52,365 bases of DNA from Dehalococcoides sp. JdFR-54 (GTDB lineage: Bacteria > Chloroflexota > Dehalococcoidia > JdFR-54), in the NCBI GenBank assembly GCA_002011475.1, contig MTNP01000003.1:1-52365 (forward strand), in the 5' to 3' direction. Position 1 is the stretch's first letter; every line of letters begins with the position of its first letter. The notes beneath the pieces are model-generated. The model was not told where the DNA came from. It saw only the letters and a list, made by a program, of their open reading frames with translations, and ran no database searches. Shown here piece after piece: positions 32,167 to 42,687 of this stretch. The translations under genes were made by a program, and so were the position numbers.

Positions 32167-34368
32167 ATGGCAATAAGTGATTTAATCCGAATGAACGACT
32201 GGGAGTTCGGAAAGTTTCTCAAGGTCATTATCGCCATTCAAGTGGCGATGTTCGCCCTCATGGGTTTGGCTGTCCTAGGTTTAAACATCCCTGGACTAAG
32301 GCAAGTTGTTGGCTTTATCTACCTCTCCTTCGTGCCAGGAGTCATCATCCTCCGAATCCTCAAAATACATAGGCTGAGCACCATAGAAACCCTTTTATAT
32401 TCCGTCGGCCTAAGCATCGTTTTCCTTATGTTCACTGGAGTGCTGATGAATGCCCTTTATCCTCGCATCGGTATCTCGAGGCCGATTTCGACCATTCCTC
32501 TGACAATCACCATGGGCATCATCATACTGATAATGTGCGCCCTTGCTTATAGGAGGGATAAGGACTTCTCCCATCCAGCCCCGATAGATTTCAGGGAGAT
32601 ATTATCACCCCCCGCCCTCCTTTTGCTCTTACTTCCCTTTGTGAGCATCTTTGGCACCTACTTGGTTAATTTTCATCAGGACAATCGACTTCTGCTTTCG
32701 TTGCTTGTCCTAATTGCGCTAATTGCTGCTTTGATTGCCTTTAGCAGATTCATCCCCAGGAATCTTTATCCGCTGGCGATAGCGACGATCGCTATATCTA
32801 TCCTATGTCATAGCTCACTTATAACCATGAATCTGAGCGGGGCTGATATTCGTTATGAATACCATCTTCATAAGTTGGTGGAGACGAAGGGATATTGGGA
32901 TTCAACGGCCCCTGCTACTGCATTTAATGCCATGTTAAGCATCACCATATGGCCGACTATTTACTCCTGTCTGCTGAACATAGAGGGGACATGGATTTTC
33001 AAGGTTATCTATCCCCTCCTTTTCTCGCTAGTGCCTTTAGGGTTATATCAGGCATTTCGCCAGCAGACCGGTGAAAAAATCGCCTTCTTAGCGGCATTCT
33101 TTTTCGTTTCATTTGGGACGTTTTATGGCGAAATGCTGTGGTTGGGCAAACAACAATTGGCTATGTTGTTCCTTACATTGTTGATACTACTGACGGTGAA
33201 CAGGGGATTAGACCCATTTAAAAAGAGGGCGTTATTTATAACCTTTCTTGTCGGGGTGGTCCTATCCCATTATGGCACAGCGTATATGTATTTGCTCCTT
33301 TGGCTTTCTGCTCTGGCGATATTGGCTATCACGAAGTATAGGAGTGAAGTTTTTACTTATGGCTCAACCCTAATATTTATTACCGTCTGTTTGGCGTGGT
33401 ATATGTATACTGCTGGCTCAGCCCCGTTTGATAGTATGGTGCGCATCGGTCATCGTATCTATGAAACCTTCTACGTGGATCTTTTTAATCCCCAGGCAGG
33501 ATACGCAGTGGGAAGAGTGATAGTGGAAACAACCTCCCTATTGCGTGAGGCGAACCGATGGCTGCATATCGTTGTTCAGATTTTTATTGCTATAGGTGTC
33601 ATTGGGTTGATATTGAGACGCAGAGAGATGAGATTTCATGAGGAGTATATCTCTTTCTCGATCCCGTGCTTTCTCTTACTGGCTGCTTGTACGGTTATTC
33701 CCACTTTATCAAATACCATTGGCATATCAAGGCCGTATTTCATCTCTCTCCTTTTCCTGGCACCCTTCTGCATTCTAGGCGGTAAGACCGTTTTCCGGTT
33801 GATTTCAAAGGCGCCGGGCTTTGTGAGGCGTAGAGCTTTCGATGAAAGTCGGCGAGGAATTCCTGCTCAAATTTCATCGCCACTATCTCAGTCCGAAGCC
33901 CTCCTTAAGGTTATGGCTGTTTTTCTGATAATATTCTTCCTGTTTAGCACTAGGTTTGTTTATGCCATGGCAAACGATTATCCCTTGTCAATGCCATTGG
34001 ATGGTAGCCGGGACTATTGGCGCTTCAATGATCGGGAGGAAATTAGTGCTAAATGGCTATTAAGCAATAAGGATGATTCTTTGAAAGTTTATGTCGATCT
34101 TTATGGAACCGCGTTGTTTTATGCCTATCCTGGGGGTCAATTGGGTGAATCGGTGGAACCATTTAGGCGAGGTGCTGAGCAACCACTAGCCCCAATCCCT
34201 GATAAGGCATATATATTTCTGAGAAGCTATAATATCAGGGAGCATACCATACTACCTCATTATACAGCCATAGAGGCACTGGCAAAGGAATATGTGGATG
34301 TGGAAAATCTAGCCTTGTTTAATAGGGATAGAATCTACGATAATGGTGGTGCAGGGGTTTACAGATAA
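32167..34368 (+). CDS. Multi-pass membrane protein, DUF2206-like
   Basis: A protein of about 733 residues with at least 14 hydrophobic segments across the first 600 residues and a C-terminal part of about 120 residues that is mostly soluble (DREEISAKWLLSNKDDS onward) and probably external. The N-terminal MNDWEFGKFLKVI and SFVPGVIILRILK are typical of DUF2206 proteins. These are mainly archaeal membrane proteins of unknown function in glycan loci, distantly like GT-C glycosyltransferases; an Asp in SGADIRYEYH on an early loop would suit such a catalytic site. ATG at 32167 follows AAGGGA; GTG at 32146 is an alternative. Confidence 0.78.
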   Translation: MAISDLIRMNDWEFGKFLKVIIAIQVAMFALMGLAVLGLNIPGLRQVVGFIYLSFVPGVIILRILKIHRLSTIETLLYSVGLSIVFLMFTGVLMNALYPRIGISRPISTIPLTITMGIIILIMCALAYRRDKDFSHPAPIDFREILSPPALLLLLLPFVSIFGTYLVNFHQDNRLLLSLLVLIALIAALIAFSRFIPRNLYPLAIATIAISILCHSSLITMNLSGADIRYEYHLHKLVETKGYWDSTAPATAFNAMLSITIWPTIYSCLLNIEGTWIFKVIYPLLFSLVPLGLYQAFRQQTGEKIAFLAAFFFVSFGTFYGEMLWLGKQQLAMLFLTLLILLTVNRGLDPFKKRALFITFLVGVVLSHYGTAYMYLLLWLSALAILAITKYRSEVFTYGSTLIFITVCLAWYMYTAGSAPFDSMVRIGHRIYETFYVDLFNPQAGYAVGRVIVETTSLLREANRWLHIVVQIFIAIGVIGLILRRREMRFHEEYISFSIPCFLLLAACTVIPTLSNTIGISRPYFISLLFLAPFCILGGKTVFRLISKAPGFVRRRAFDESRRGIPAQISSPLSQSEALLKVMAVFLIIFFLFSTRFVYAMANDYPLSMPLDGSRDYWRFNDREEISAKWLLSNKDDSLKVYVDLYGTALFYAYPGGQLGESVEPFRRGAEQPLAPIPDKAYIFLRSYNIREHTILPHYTAIEALAKEYVDVENLALFNRDRIYDNGGAGVYR

Positions 34369-34401
34369 GCCAAGCGATTTGAAGTTTTATGAGGGATTAA
34401 A

Positions 34402-35523
34402 ATGAAGATAGGCATTCTCACGGACCAAATAGATAATCATGTTGGTGGCATCAGAACGTACACATATAATTTGATAAAGAATCTGAACAAGATAGATAAA
34501 AAAAATGAATACTATCTGATCCATCAATCGGCAAAGGAACTAGATATTTATAGATTAAATAAGGAAATACTTATATCTAAATTCGGCATTCCCACTGGTG
34601 GAGGATTTATCTGGCGACTTTTCAATCTTCCCCTGAGGCTCAGAAAAACGGACCTCGACCTGGTTCATGATCCGGCTGGTCCTGGTTTACTTTTGTTTGA
34701 TGTGCCTTTTAAGAGGGTGGAGACTATATATGATTTGACCCCCTTACTTTTTCCAGAAACACACAACAGAGGCTATGTGCTGGCACATAAATTATTATAT
34801 CCGAGGGTAAAAAATCTGGATAAAGTTATCACCATCAGTGAGAATTCAAAAAGGGACATAATGGAGCATTTAAAGGTTCCGCACGAGAAAATAAGGGTGG
34901 TTTACGGGGCGGCAGATGAGCGATTCCAGCCACTGGAAGAGAAGGAGGTGGCTGAGGTCAAGCGAAAATATAGCCTCGATTTCCCATTCGTTCTCAGCGT
35001 GGCAGTGCTGGAGCCAAGAAAGAACCTGCCAACATTAATTAAATCATTTCACAAACTAAAAAATCAAGGCCTGCAGCATAGGTTGGTTATCGGAGGGGGA
35101 AGAGGGTGGAAGTATAAAAATATCTTTAGAACGGTGGAAGGGCTTGGCCTGGATAAGGAAGTGATCTTCCTGGGCTATGTCCCGGGGGAAGACTTGCCAA
35201 AGCTATATAACGCCGCAGATTTATTCGTTTTCCCCTCTATATATGAAGGCTTTGGATTGCCCCCATTGGAGGCTATGGCCTGTGGCTGCCCGGTGATAAC
35301 CTCAAACGCCTCATCTCTGCCCGAGGTCGTTGGCGATGCCGGGATAATGGTCGATCCTTACGATGTCGATGGGTGGACAGAGGCGATGGGTGAAGTTCTT
35401 TCGAACAAAGGTTTGAGGCGGGATATGAGGGAAAGGGGACTGGAAAGGGCGAAGCTGTTTAGCTGGGAGAAAACGGCAAAAGAGACCTTGAGGGTTTATG
35501 AGGAAGTGTATGATAGAGATTGA
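34402..35523 (+). CDS. GT4-family glycosyltransferase (tandem copy 1)
   Basis: A 373-residue GT-B enzyme with [48 protein letters not shown] and the donor domain [38 protein letters not shown] and [15 protein letters not shown] with the two catalytic-site Glu residues. It is of the mannosyl/rhamnosyl-transferase type; the sugar cannot be specified. It is a clear paralogue of the next gene (shared [15 protein letters not shown] and VDPYDVDG blocks). GAGGGA precedes the ATG. The 3' end overlaps the next gene. Confidence 0.92.
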   Translation: MKIGILTDQIDNHVGGIRTYTYNLIKNLNKIDKKNEYYLIHQSAKELDIYRLNKEILISKFGIPTGGGFIWRLFNLPLRLRKTDLDLVHDPAGPGLLLFDVPFKRVETIYDLTPLLFPETHNRGYVLAHKLLYPRVKNLDKVITISENSKRDIMEHLKVPHEKIRVVYGAADERFQPLEEKEVAEVKRKYSLDFPFVLSVAVLEPRKNLPTLIKSFHKLKNQGLQHRLVIGGGRGWKYKNIFRTVEGLGLDKEVIFLGYVPGEDLPKLYNAADLFVFPSIYEGFGLPPLEAMACGCPVITSNASSLPEVVGDAGIMVDPYDVDGWTEAMGEVLSNKGLRRDMRERGLERAKLFSWEKTAKETLRVYEEVYDRD

Positions 35524-36676
35524 CTATATAAAAGGGTTAAAGACTACCGAAGTATTCGGCATAGCCAAATATCAGAGAGAGATACATGAGAGATTAAAGG
35601 GGGTCGAACTGAACGTTATTGAATATACCGGTTTAGGGCGACTGTTAGGAAGATGGGGCAGAGCCATTCTTCTGCCGAGGTTCCAAGGGCGTCCCTTGGC
35701 TAGCCCTCTAGGATCAGTTGCCAATAATACTTTCATAAATAGGATAAGATGGGGTAGCGATATTATTGACAGGTACCTTAGATACCCTTTCCTAGTTAGG
35801 AAAAGAGTGAAAAAAGGCAATATAAGGCATGTAACAAGCCAAGAACTGGCATATCTATTGAGATTAATTAAATTAAAAAAGACCATTGTCACTTGCTATG
35901 ATCTCATACCCTATATATATTCAAATACCCGCTCGCTCTATTGGAGGCTCAATATAAGCGGGATGAAAAAAGCGGACAGAATTATTACCATCTCAGAGTT
36001 CTCTAAAAATGACATCGTCAAGCATGTGGGCTACCCCGAAGCCAAGATCCGTGTAGTATACCCTGGCGTCGACCATGACCTTTTTTATGTAAAAAGGGGA
36101 AGGGAAATTTTACAAAAATATGATATCCCAGATGACCAAAAGATTGTATTATATGTTGGCTCTGAACATCCCAGGCAGAACGTTCCCCTGTTGATAAAGG
36201 CGTTCGGCAGGTTGAGAGGGATGCTGCCAGAGGTTAAATTATTGAAAGTAGGTAATCCCCAGTGGCGAGGGGCGAGGGAAGAGCTTTTAAGATTAATAGA
36301 GGAACTGAATCTACAAAATGATGTTATATTTGTCGGATATGTCGCCGAGGAGGAGTTGCCCAGATGGTATAACTGCGCTGATTTGTTTGTCTACCCTTGT
36401 TTGTATACCGGTTTCAGTTTGCCTTGTGTGGAGGCGATGGCCTGTGGCACGCCGGTCATAACATCCAATGTCTCGGTCTTACCGGAGGTTGTCGGTGAGG
36501 GAGGGATTACGGTTGACCCTTATGATGTTGAAGGATTGGCGAGAGTGATGTATGAGGTTTTAACTGATCCTAGTTTGAGGGAAGATTTGATTCAAAAGGG
36601 GTTACAAAGGGCTAGGATGTTCAGCTGGGATAAAGCAGCAGAGGAGACTTTGAAGGTTTATGAGGAAATCCAATGA
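35510..36676 (+). CDS. GT4-family glycosyltransferase (tandem copy 2)
   Basis: A 388-residue GT-B enzyme, paralogous to the preceding gene: ITISEFSKNDIVKHVGYP, VLYVGSEHPRQNVPLLIKAF, FVGYVAEEELPRWYNCADL, YTGFSLPCVEAMACGTPVI and VDPYDVEGLARVMYEVL. The usual first Glu of EGFG is Thr here (YTGFS), whereas copy 1 keeps it, so activity or donor use may differ. ATG at 35510 is preferred (GAGG six bases upstream); ATG at 35498 adds four residues. The stop overlaps the following radical SAM start (ATGA). Confidence 0.9.
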   Translation: MIEIDYIKGLKTTEVFGIAKYQREIHERLKGVELNVIEYTGLGRLLGRWGRAILLPRFQGRPLASPLGSVANNTFINRIRWGSDIIDRYLRYPFLVRKRVKKGNIRHVTSQELAYLLRLIKLKKTIVTCYDLIPYIYSNTRSLYWRLNISGMKKADRIITISEFSKNDIVKHVGYPEAKIRVVYPGVDHDLFYVKRGREILQKYDIPDDQKIVLYVGSEHPRQNVPLLIKAFGRLRGMLPEVKLLKVGNPQWRGAREELLRLIEELNLQNDVIFVGYVAEEELPRWYNCADLFVYPCLYTGFSLPCVEAMACGTPVITSNVSVLPEVVGEGGITVDPYDVEGLARVMYEVLTDPSLREDLIQKGLQRARMFSWDKAAEETLKVYEEIQ

Positions 36677-38085
36677 AGAAACTGGTATTAGTGAATCCAT
36701 GGAAAATGATATACCCTCCATTGGGATTGGGTTATATCGCATCCTATTTGGATAAGTATTTAAAGTCTATCAATATTGAAATCATAGACTCGAGCGAAAA
36801 TTTAAAGGAAAAGATAATCAGAAGTAGACCGGATGTTCTTGGATTTACTTCATCGACGCCCAATTATTTCGAAGTTGTTGATTTGATAAAAGAGGTAAAG
36901 AAATGCTTGGATGTCCCAATCATATTGGGAGGACCACACATAACTTCTCTGCCACATAAACTTTCGGAACATGTAGATGTAGGTGTCATCGGTGAGGGTG
37001 AGGAAACCATGCTTGAGCTGATGAAGCTTTTTGATGAAAAGGGAGATTTCGCAAATTCAGAACTGCAAAAGATAAAGGGGATCGTATATCACGACAACGG
37101 AGAAAATATAATAACACCCCCCAGGGAATTAATTGAACCAATTGATAAGATACCTTTCCCTAACAGATCGTTGTTTGATATGTCAAATTATTTGCGGCCT
37201 GCTGACATACTGGTTAACCATGAATATCTGAGAGGGACCTCGATGTTGACTTCCAGAGGTTGTCCCTACCGATGCATATACTGTCAAGTGCCTCAGCAAT
37301 GGCGGAAATTAAGATTGCATTCCGCAGAGTATGTGGCAAGGGAAATCAAACTACTTGTCGATGAATACAAATTGGAAGGGATTGCCATTGTTGATGATTT
37401 ATTCATTGTGAATACCGAAAGGATTGAGCGACTCATAGAACTTCTTGAGGAATACGAAATATTAGGGAAGGTAAAATTTTTAGTAGATGGTAGATCAAAC
37501 CTGATTGACGAAAAATTATTGGCATTACTTAAACGGCTGAATGTTGTTCAAATGGCGCTCGGCATTGAGTCTGGCTCAGAGAGGGTTTTAAACTACTTAA
37601 AAAGGGGGTCAGTAACCGCCGAGCAGAATAGAAATGCAGTGCACCTGGCTAAGAAATATGGTATCGGCATCTATGGACAATTTATGATGGGAACACCGAC
37701 TGAAACAAAAGAGGAGATGCTAGAGACCCTCAAATTCATAAGGGAACAGCCATTAAGGTCAGTGCACTTATCGATCACCACCCCCTTGCCCGGTAGTGAA
37801 TTGTGGGACTACTGCAAAAAGGAAGGCATCGTAACTGATGACATGGATTGGCGCTTGTTCAATATGGAACCCCAGGACAGTGTGGAAAACAACTTCTATA
37901 TCGATAAACAGGTGCCATACGAGGAATTCTTAAACATTTTTAGGCAAACTCAACGTCAAATTAAATATAAGCACTTAAGAAATACACCCCTGAAAACTTT
38001 ATATAAAAACGGGAAGTATGCAATATTGCATCCTATGAGAACATGCAAGTTTGTCTATCGCTTTCTGCGAAAAAGCTATCGCTGA
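36673..38085 (+). CDS. Cobalamin-binding-type radical SAM protein
   Basis: A 470-residue protein. The N-terminal B12-binding-type domain begins KLVLVNPWKMIYPPLGLGY and contains IILGGPHITSLPHKL and GVIGEGEETMLEL. The radical SAM domain carries TSRGCPYRCIYC (CxxxCxxC), GIESGSERVLNYLKRGS and GQFMMGTPTETKEE. The C-terminal roughly 100 residues are basic. It resembles the enzyme at 22136 in architecture but is clearly diverged and much AT-richer. The role could be methylation or another radical change of a sugar or lipid. It is the last gene of the glycan locus. Confidence 0.9.
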   Translation: MKKLVLVNPWKMIYPPLGLGYIASYLDKYLKSINIEIIDSSENLKEKIIRSRPDVLGFTSSTPNYFEVVDLIKEVKKCLDVPIILGGPHITSLPHKLSEHVDVGVIGEGEETMLELMKLFDEKGDFANSELQKIKGIVYHDNGENIITPPRELIEPIDKIPFPNRSLFDMSNYLRPADILVNHEYLRGTSMLTSRGCPYRCIYCQVPQQWRKLRLHSAEYVAREIKLLVDEYKLEGIAIVDDLFIVNTERIERLIELLEEYEILGKVKFLVDGRSNLIDEKLLALLKRLNVVQMALGIESGSERVLNYLKRGSVTAEQNRNAVHLAKKYGIGIYGQFMMGTPTETKEEMLETLKFIREQPLRSVHLSITTPLPGSELWDYCKKEGIVTDDMDWRLFNMEPQDSVENNFYIDKQVPYEEFLNIFRQTQRQIKYKHLRNTPLKTLYKNGKYAILHPMRTCKFVYRFLRKSYR

Positions 38086-38102
38086 ATACCCCCAAAAACA
38101 TT

Positions 38103-38137
38103 CCTCCTGGTAGAGGGGGAAATCTCTCACCAGGAGG
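38103..38137. terminator. Strong hairpin between convergent transcription units
   Basis: CCTCCTGGT (38103-38111) pairs with ACCAGGAGG (38129-38137), and AGAG/CTCT (38112-38115/38124-38127) extends the stem past a single bulged C, leaving an 8-nt loop. It lies in the 114-bp gap between the end of the glycan locus and the end of the minus-strand dockerin gene. A two-way terminator is likely, although no T-tract follows on either side. Confidence 0.55.
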
Positions 38138-38199
38138 TATTGGAATATGAAGAGGCACCTGAGAGAATGCGCAACCCTTCAAAGCGAATAGATATCTTC

Positions 38200-41100
38200 T
38201 TAGGATGCAAGACCTCCCTTTGAGTTTGGCCAGGGGCTTTCGGTTCTCCCGAAGTTCAGTCCAACTAGTACCAGGTCGAAGATGTCCACGACCCCATCGT
38301 CATTGATGTCGGGTGGCCCAAGGCTGACCGGCGAAGTGTTGAAGCTCGCAGCCACAGCCGCCAAATCGAGTATATCGATCTTGCCATCTCCATTCGAGTC
38401 GCCGCCCAAAAGAACAACATCGGGCAAAGTCGTTGCCTGTCCTTTCACGACCATCATCGCTGGGAGATAGCCGGGCATACTGACAGTGACAGCGTGGTAA
38501 ACGCCACTGGGCACGTCGAGGGAGAAACTGCCTGCCGCGTCGGTGGCGGTTGCCAGTCCACTCACCACTACAGTGGCCCCACTCTTGTCCCCCCGTCCCT
38601 GAAGGTCAATGCGGCCGGAGACCGGGGCCAAGGGGACACTCCCCGAAACCGTGGTAGCCTGGACGACCCCCGGCAGTGCCACCCCTATCTCTGTGGCCCC
38701 GGCGACCGCGGTTCCCTCGTAGACGAAGCTCTGGCTAATAGAATATGAGCCGGCACTTATGCTTGCTACCTCAACGGTGTACTGGCCCTCGGGATTGGGT
38801 ATCCGGATATGGGAAGCCTCGGCAGCCAGCCCGGAATAGAAGGCGCCGGGGATTTCATTAACGCTGCTGCTGAGGTCGGGGAGGGTGCCCACACGGCGGC
38901 CCTGAGCGTCGGTGACCAACAACACCCCCGGGGAGTGGAGGACTATGTCCATGCTTTGAAATGGCTTGCCATCCTGAGGCGGGTTTGCCACTAAGGTCTC
39001 TAGGGCGCCCAGGACCGGGCCAAACAGGCGAACATCCGGGGGGACTGTTCTCTCTGTTTCGGAGCGGATCACCTCGAGCGCCTTTGCAGAGGGCTCAACC
39101 CCCAACTCCGTTAGCAGCCCGGCCGGCGCCGTGGCATTGTTCAGGCCCTCCCCGGGATAGATGAACTGGGACCTCATCCCCATATAGCGGTGGCTAATTT
39201 GGTTAACCAGTCCGCTCACTGAGCGGGCCTGGGCGCGGCTCCATTCCAGCCACCTCTCGATGATCTGATACGCCTGTTGAGCTTCGGGCTCCTCCCTGTC
39301 AGCCAGGGCTTCCTTCAGGCTCTCCCCAGAGATGGCGATGGAATCGAGCTCGATGGTGAGTTCCTGTCCCTGGGGTACCAAGTCGCCATAGAAATTGTCA
39401 GCCCAGGGGCCAAAGCGGCGGGCAAACTCTGAGAGACCCCACTCCACCATTTCCAGGGCCCAGGGTTGGGCCCAATCGCTAATGCCGCCAAACTCCGAAA
39501 ACAACTGCTCCGCCTGGTCCCTGACTTGCTCCAGGCTATCACAGAGCGCGCTCCAGCAGGGGGCGGTAACGGGGTGGCTGGCCGGGTTGCTGGCCAGTTG
39601 CTCGATCTCAGCGGACATGGCTTTCCAGTTATAGTTAAACTCCTCTATGGCCTGCCCCCACTCCGGATCCTCGGTCAATGCCTTCCAGGCCTGCTCTGCC
39701 TCCTCAGGGGTGAGGTGGCTGAGGTAGTCCTTGATCTCCTCCTGGGACTGGCCCCAGCCCAGGCGATAGCCGATCTGGTAGATGCCGACGGCGGCCTCCT
39801 CCAACCGGGAAAGGTAACGGCGGTGGAGGTCAAAGAACCATTCCGACACAGCCTGCTTGAATTTCTCCGTATTTTCTTTGATCGCTGCAAGCTGCGGCTC
39901 GATGGCAGCCCAGAAGGCATCAACGGCCTCCTTGATGCGGCCGTATAGTTCATAGACTCTGGCTCCATATCTCTCCTCAATGTCGGCTTTGAAGGCCTGG
40001 GTCAATGTGTCCAGGTCCTCATTCGCTGTGTTGAGCTGGGCCACCAGGGCATCCCGGTTCGCCTGGGCTGCCTTCACCCGGCTCACCCAGTTATCGATTC
40101 TCATTTGTAGGCCAGCCACATCCGGGATGTCGTCAACCGACTCAGCGGGTTGGGCCGCTGCCTCAATGGTGATGGTCACAGCTGCCATACTGCCCTGGCT
40201 CCCCGCCGCTACCAGACTGGCTTCCCCCGGCGGCGCATGGCCGGGAATGGCGACACTCGTGCTGAAGGATCCCGAGTCGTCAGCCGTGGCCGAGCCCAGG
40301 CTGAACCTCGTCCCGCCAGCCACCTGGAGATAGATCGCTACCTCTTCCTGAGGGCGAAACCTGGCTCCCTCGAGCTCGATCTCTTGGCGGAGCGCCACTA
40401 ACTCGTCGCAAAGCAGGTCCACCCGGCGAGGGGGGCCTACCCAGAGGGGGGCGGCGGCATACTGCTCCACCTCCGGGTTCACAGGGTCCGGTCGAGCCAG
40501 CGCCATGATGGTGTGCTCCCCCACCGGCGTGTCCCAGGGAATGGTGAGCGTGGTCTTGATGGTCAGGGAGACGCCATACAGCGACTTCAAGCGCACCTCG
40601 TCCAGGAAGAGGTCAACCAGTTGCCCAACCTGAAATCCGGTGAGGGTCACCTCTATCTCACTGCCCGGCATGCCATAGTCGGGGTTGAGGGCGATGTCGG
40701 GGGGTGCCTCTGGGCCAGTGGGCAGCCCCTCTATGGGGCCGGGGATATAGCCCGGGGGCAGGCTGGGGGGTGGCTCCTGCTTAAAGGCACGAAGCGTCAC
40801 CGTTGCCGTCGCCTTATTGCTGCCGGAACCGGCCTCGATGGTGATGATACTATCCCCGGCCACCGAGAGGTAAACAGTGGTAGAGGCATAGCCATCAAGG
40901 TCGCTGGTGGCACTGGTAGGACTAACGTAGGTGCCGCCAGGAGAGCGCGTCACCCTGAACTTCACCGGCACCCCTGAGGCCGGACCCTGAGCGGTGCCGA
41001 TCCTGGCCCGGATGGTGTACTGGCCATCGGGCTCAGGGCCAGGCTCGCCGTAGCTCCCCGGCAGCCTCACATGGATAATCTCTTCTGGGGTCACAATTTG

Positions 41101-42671
41101 GTAAGGGGCGCCTGAGGTCACCGTGAACACGGCCTCGGCCAGTTTCTCATAGCTCCACTGCCCGGTGGATGAGATGTAGTGGGTGCTCGCCACCACTTTG
41201 TGAATGCCGGTGGCGGCATCATAGGGAACATAGATGGCGGTGGAGAACTCTCCCCGCTCGTCGGTCCACACCGGCACCAAGCCCCCGGGCCCGACCTGCT
41301 CCGGCTCCCCCCAGGAAATGTTTATCAGGGAATGCGAGGCAAAGCCTGTGCCCTCAACCGTGACTCTCTGACCAGGAGGACCCTGGTAGGGAGTCAGGGC
41401 CAGGCCACGGCCCACGATGGTGGGGGCCACGGTTCCGTTGGTCAACCTGCGAAGAACGTGGCGACCATATCGTCCCCCTACAATCCAGCCTTCCTCGGCA
41501 GAGAGCATAGATATGGAATAGAGGTCAGCATTGATAGGAAAGTCCAGCTGCGACCACTTGCTGCCATCATAGCGGGCTACAAAGCCCTTGGGGTCTAGCG
41601 AGTAGAAGCTCCCAACTATCACCCCACCTGCGAGGACACCATGTCGATGGACCTTATTATGCCGGGCTGGGCCAAGTGGACAGGCACTGGTTGCCAGCTC
41701 TGGCCATCGTAGTGATACATGGCTGTTCCGGCCGTCGCCACCCATACATCGTTGGCTGAGACCGCGTCCACAGCCATGTGCTCAGCCACGGGCAGTACCT
41801 CCTCTATTTCAACCCAGGAGCTACCATTCCAGTGAAGGAGGACATTCTGGCCCACTGCCCAGCCCTCCGTGGCGGAGAGCATGTCAATACTGTACAACTG
41901 CTTGCCGGTATACTCAGTATTCCAAGAGCCGTTCTTGTAATGCAGAATGACCTTGCCTACAGCCCATCCCTCGCCGGATGGGAGCATGCATATATCCCGC
42001 AGCCTCCAGCCGTCTCCACTCGCAGATAGCCTCCACCCATGCCCGTCATAATGATAGATGGCGTTGGAGGACACTGCCCAGAAGTCTTCCGGTGAGGTCC
42101 CGTGCACTGCCCATAGGTTGTAGGAGGTAAACTTGTGCCATACTCTTGTCCAACCCCTGCCATCGTAATACAAGGCAGTGCCAGACTCGCCCACTGCCAA
42201 CCCCTCCCCTGTTGAGAGCACATGTACATCAAAGAGTACACCATACTCAGGCCTCTTGAAGATGAGGGTTTCCTCAGATTCCTGTTTCACGCTGAAATAC
42301 CTGCTGCCCAAGTAGGTGGCCGGCATTGTAGCGAAAGACACCGCCTCCACCCGGTACTGACCGAGGGGAACATTGGGCACGATAAAGATGCCGGAGAAAT
42401 TACCTTGGTTATCAGTGTGGGTGGTGTCAATAGTCTTATAGCCAACTCCTGAGCTACTTGCCCACCTTATGCCAATGCCCACGCCCCCCCGGGCGTAGCC
42501 TATGGAGCCGGAGTAGCTCACCTCCGTTCCAGGGGGACCTGAGGTGGGCGAGATGTTCAAGTGAGGCCAGGCTGCCTGAGCCTGGCGCTCGGGCAAGAGG
42601 GAGAGGAAAAACGCTACCACAAGGAGAACTGCCATCAATTTGAAAGCGATGAGTGCAACGCGCCGCCTCAT
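38200..42671 (-). CDS. Very large exported propeller / Ig-like / dockerin protein, split by a frameshift
   Basis: Two overlapping frames form one protein of about 1,490 residues. The first part (from ATG 42671, with GGAGG eight bases upstream) has a signal peptide (hydrophobic FKLMAVLLVVAFFLSLL, then QAQA) and an Ig-like domain. It ends SIDMVSSQVG at a TGA; the next frame resumes VIVGSFYSLDPKG. Adding one G to the GGGG run near 41624-41627 joins them with exact repeat length. Seven repeats of about 40 residues (GEGWAVG...HYDG.W) suggest a seven-bladed propeller. Then follow Ig-like/IPT modules, a long helical region (about 39.2-40.1 kb) and, at the C-terminus, a carboxypeptidase-regulatory domain and type I dockerin (DSNGDGKIDILDL, DINDDGVVDIFDL). 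Function unknown; probably extracellular. Confidence 0.8.
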
Positions 42672-42687
42672 CTCGTTAACCTCCGCA

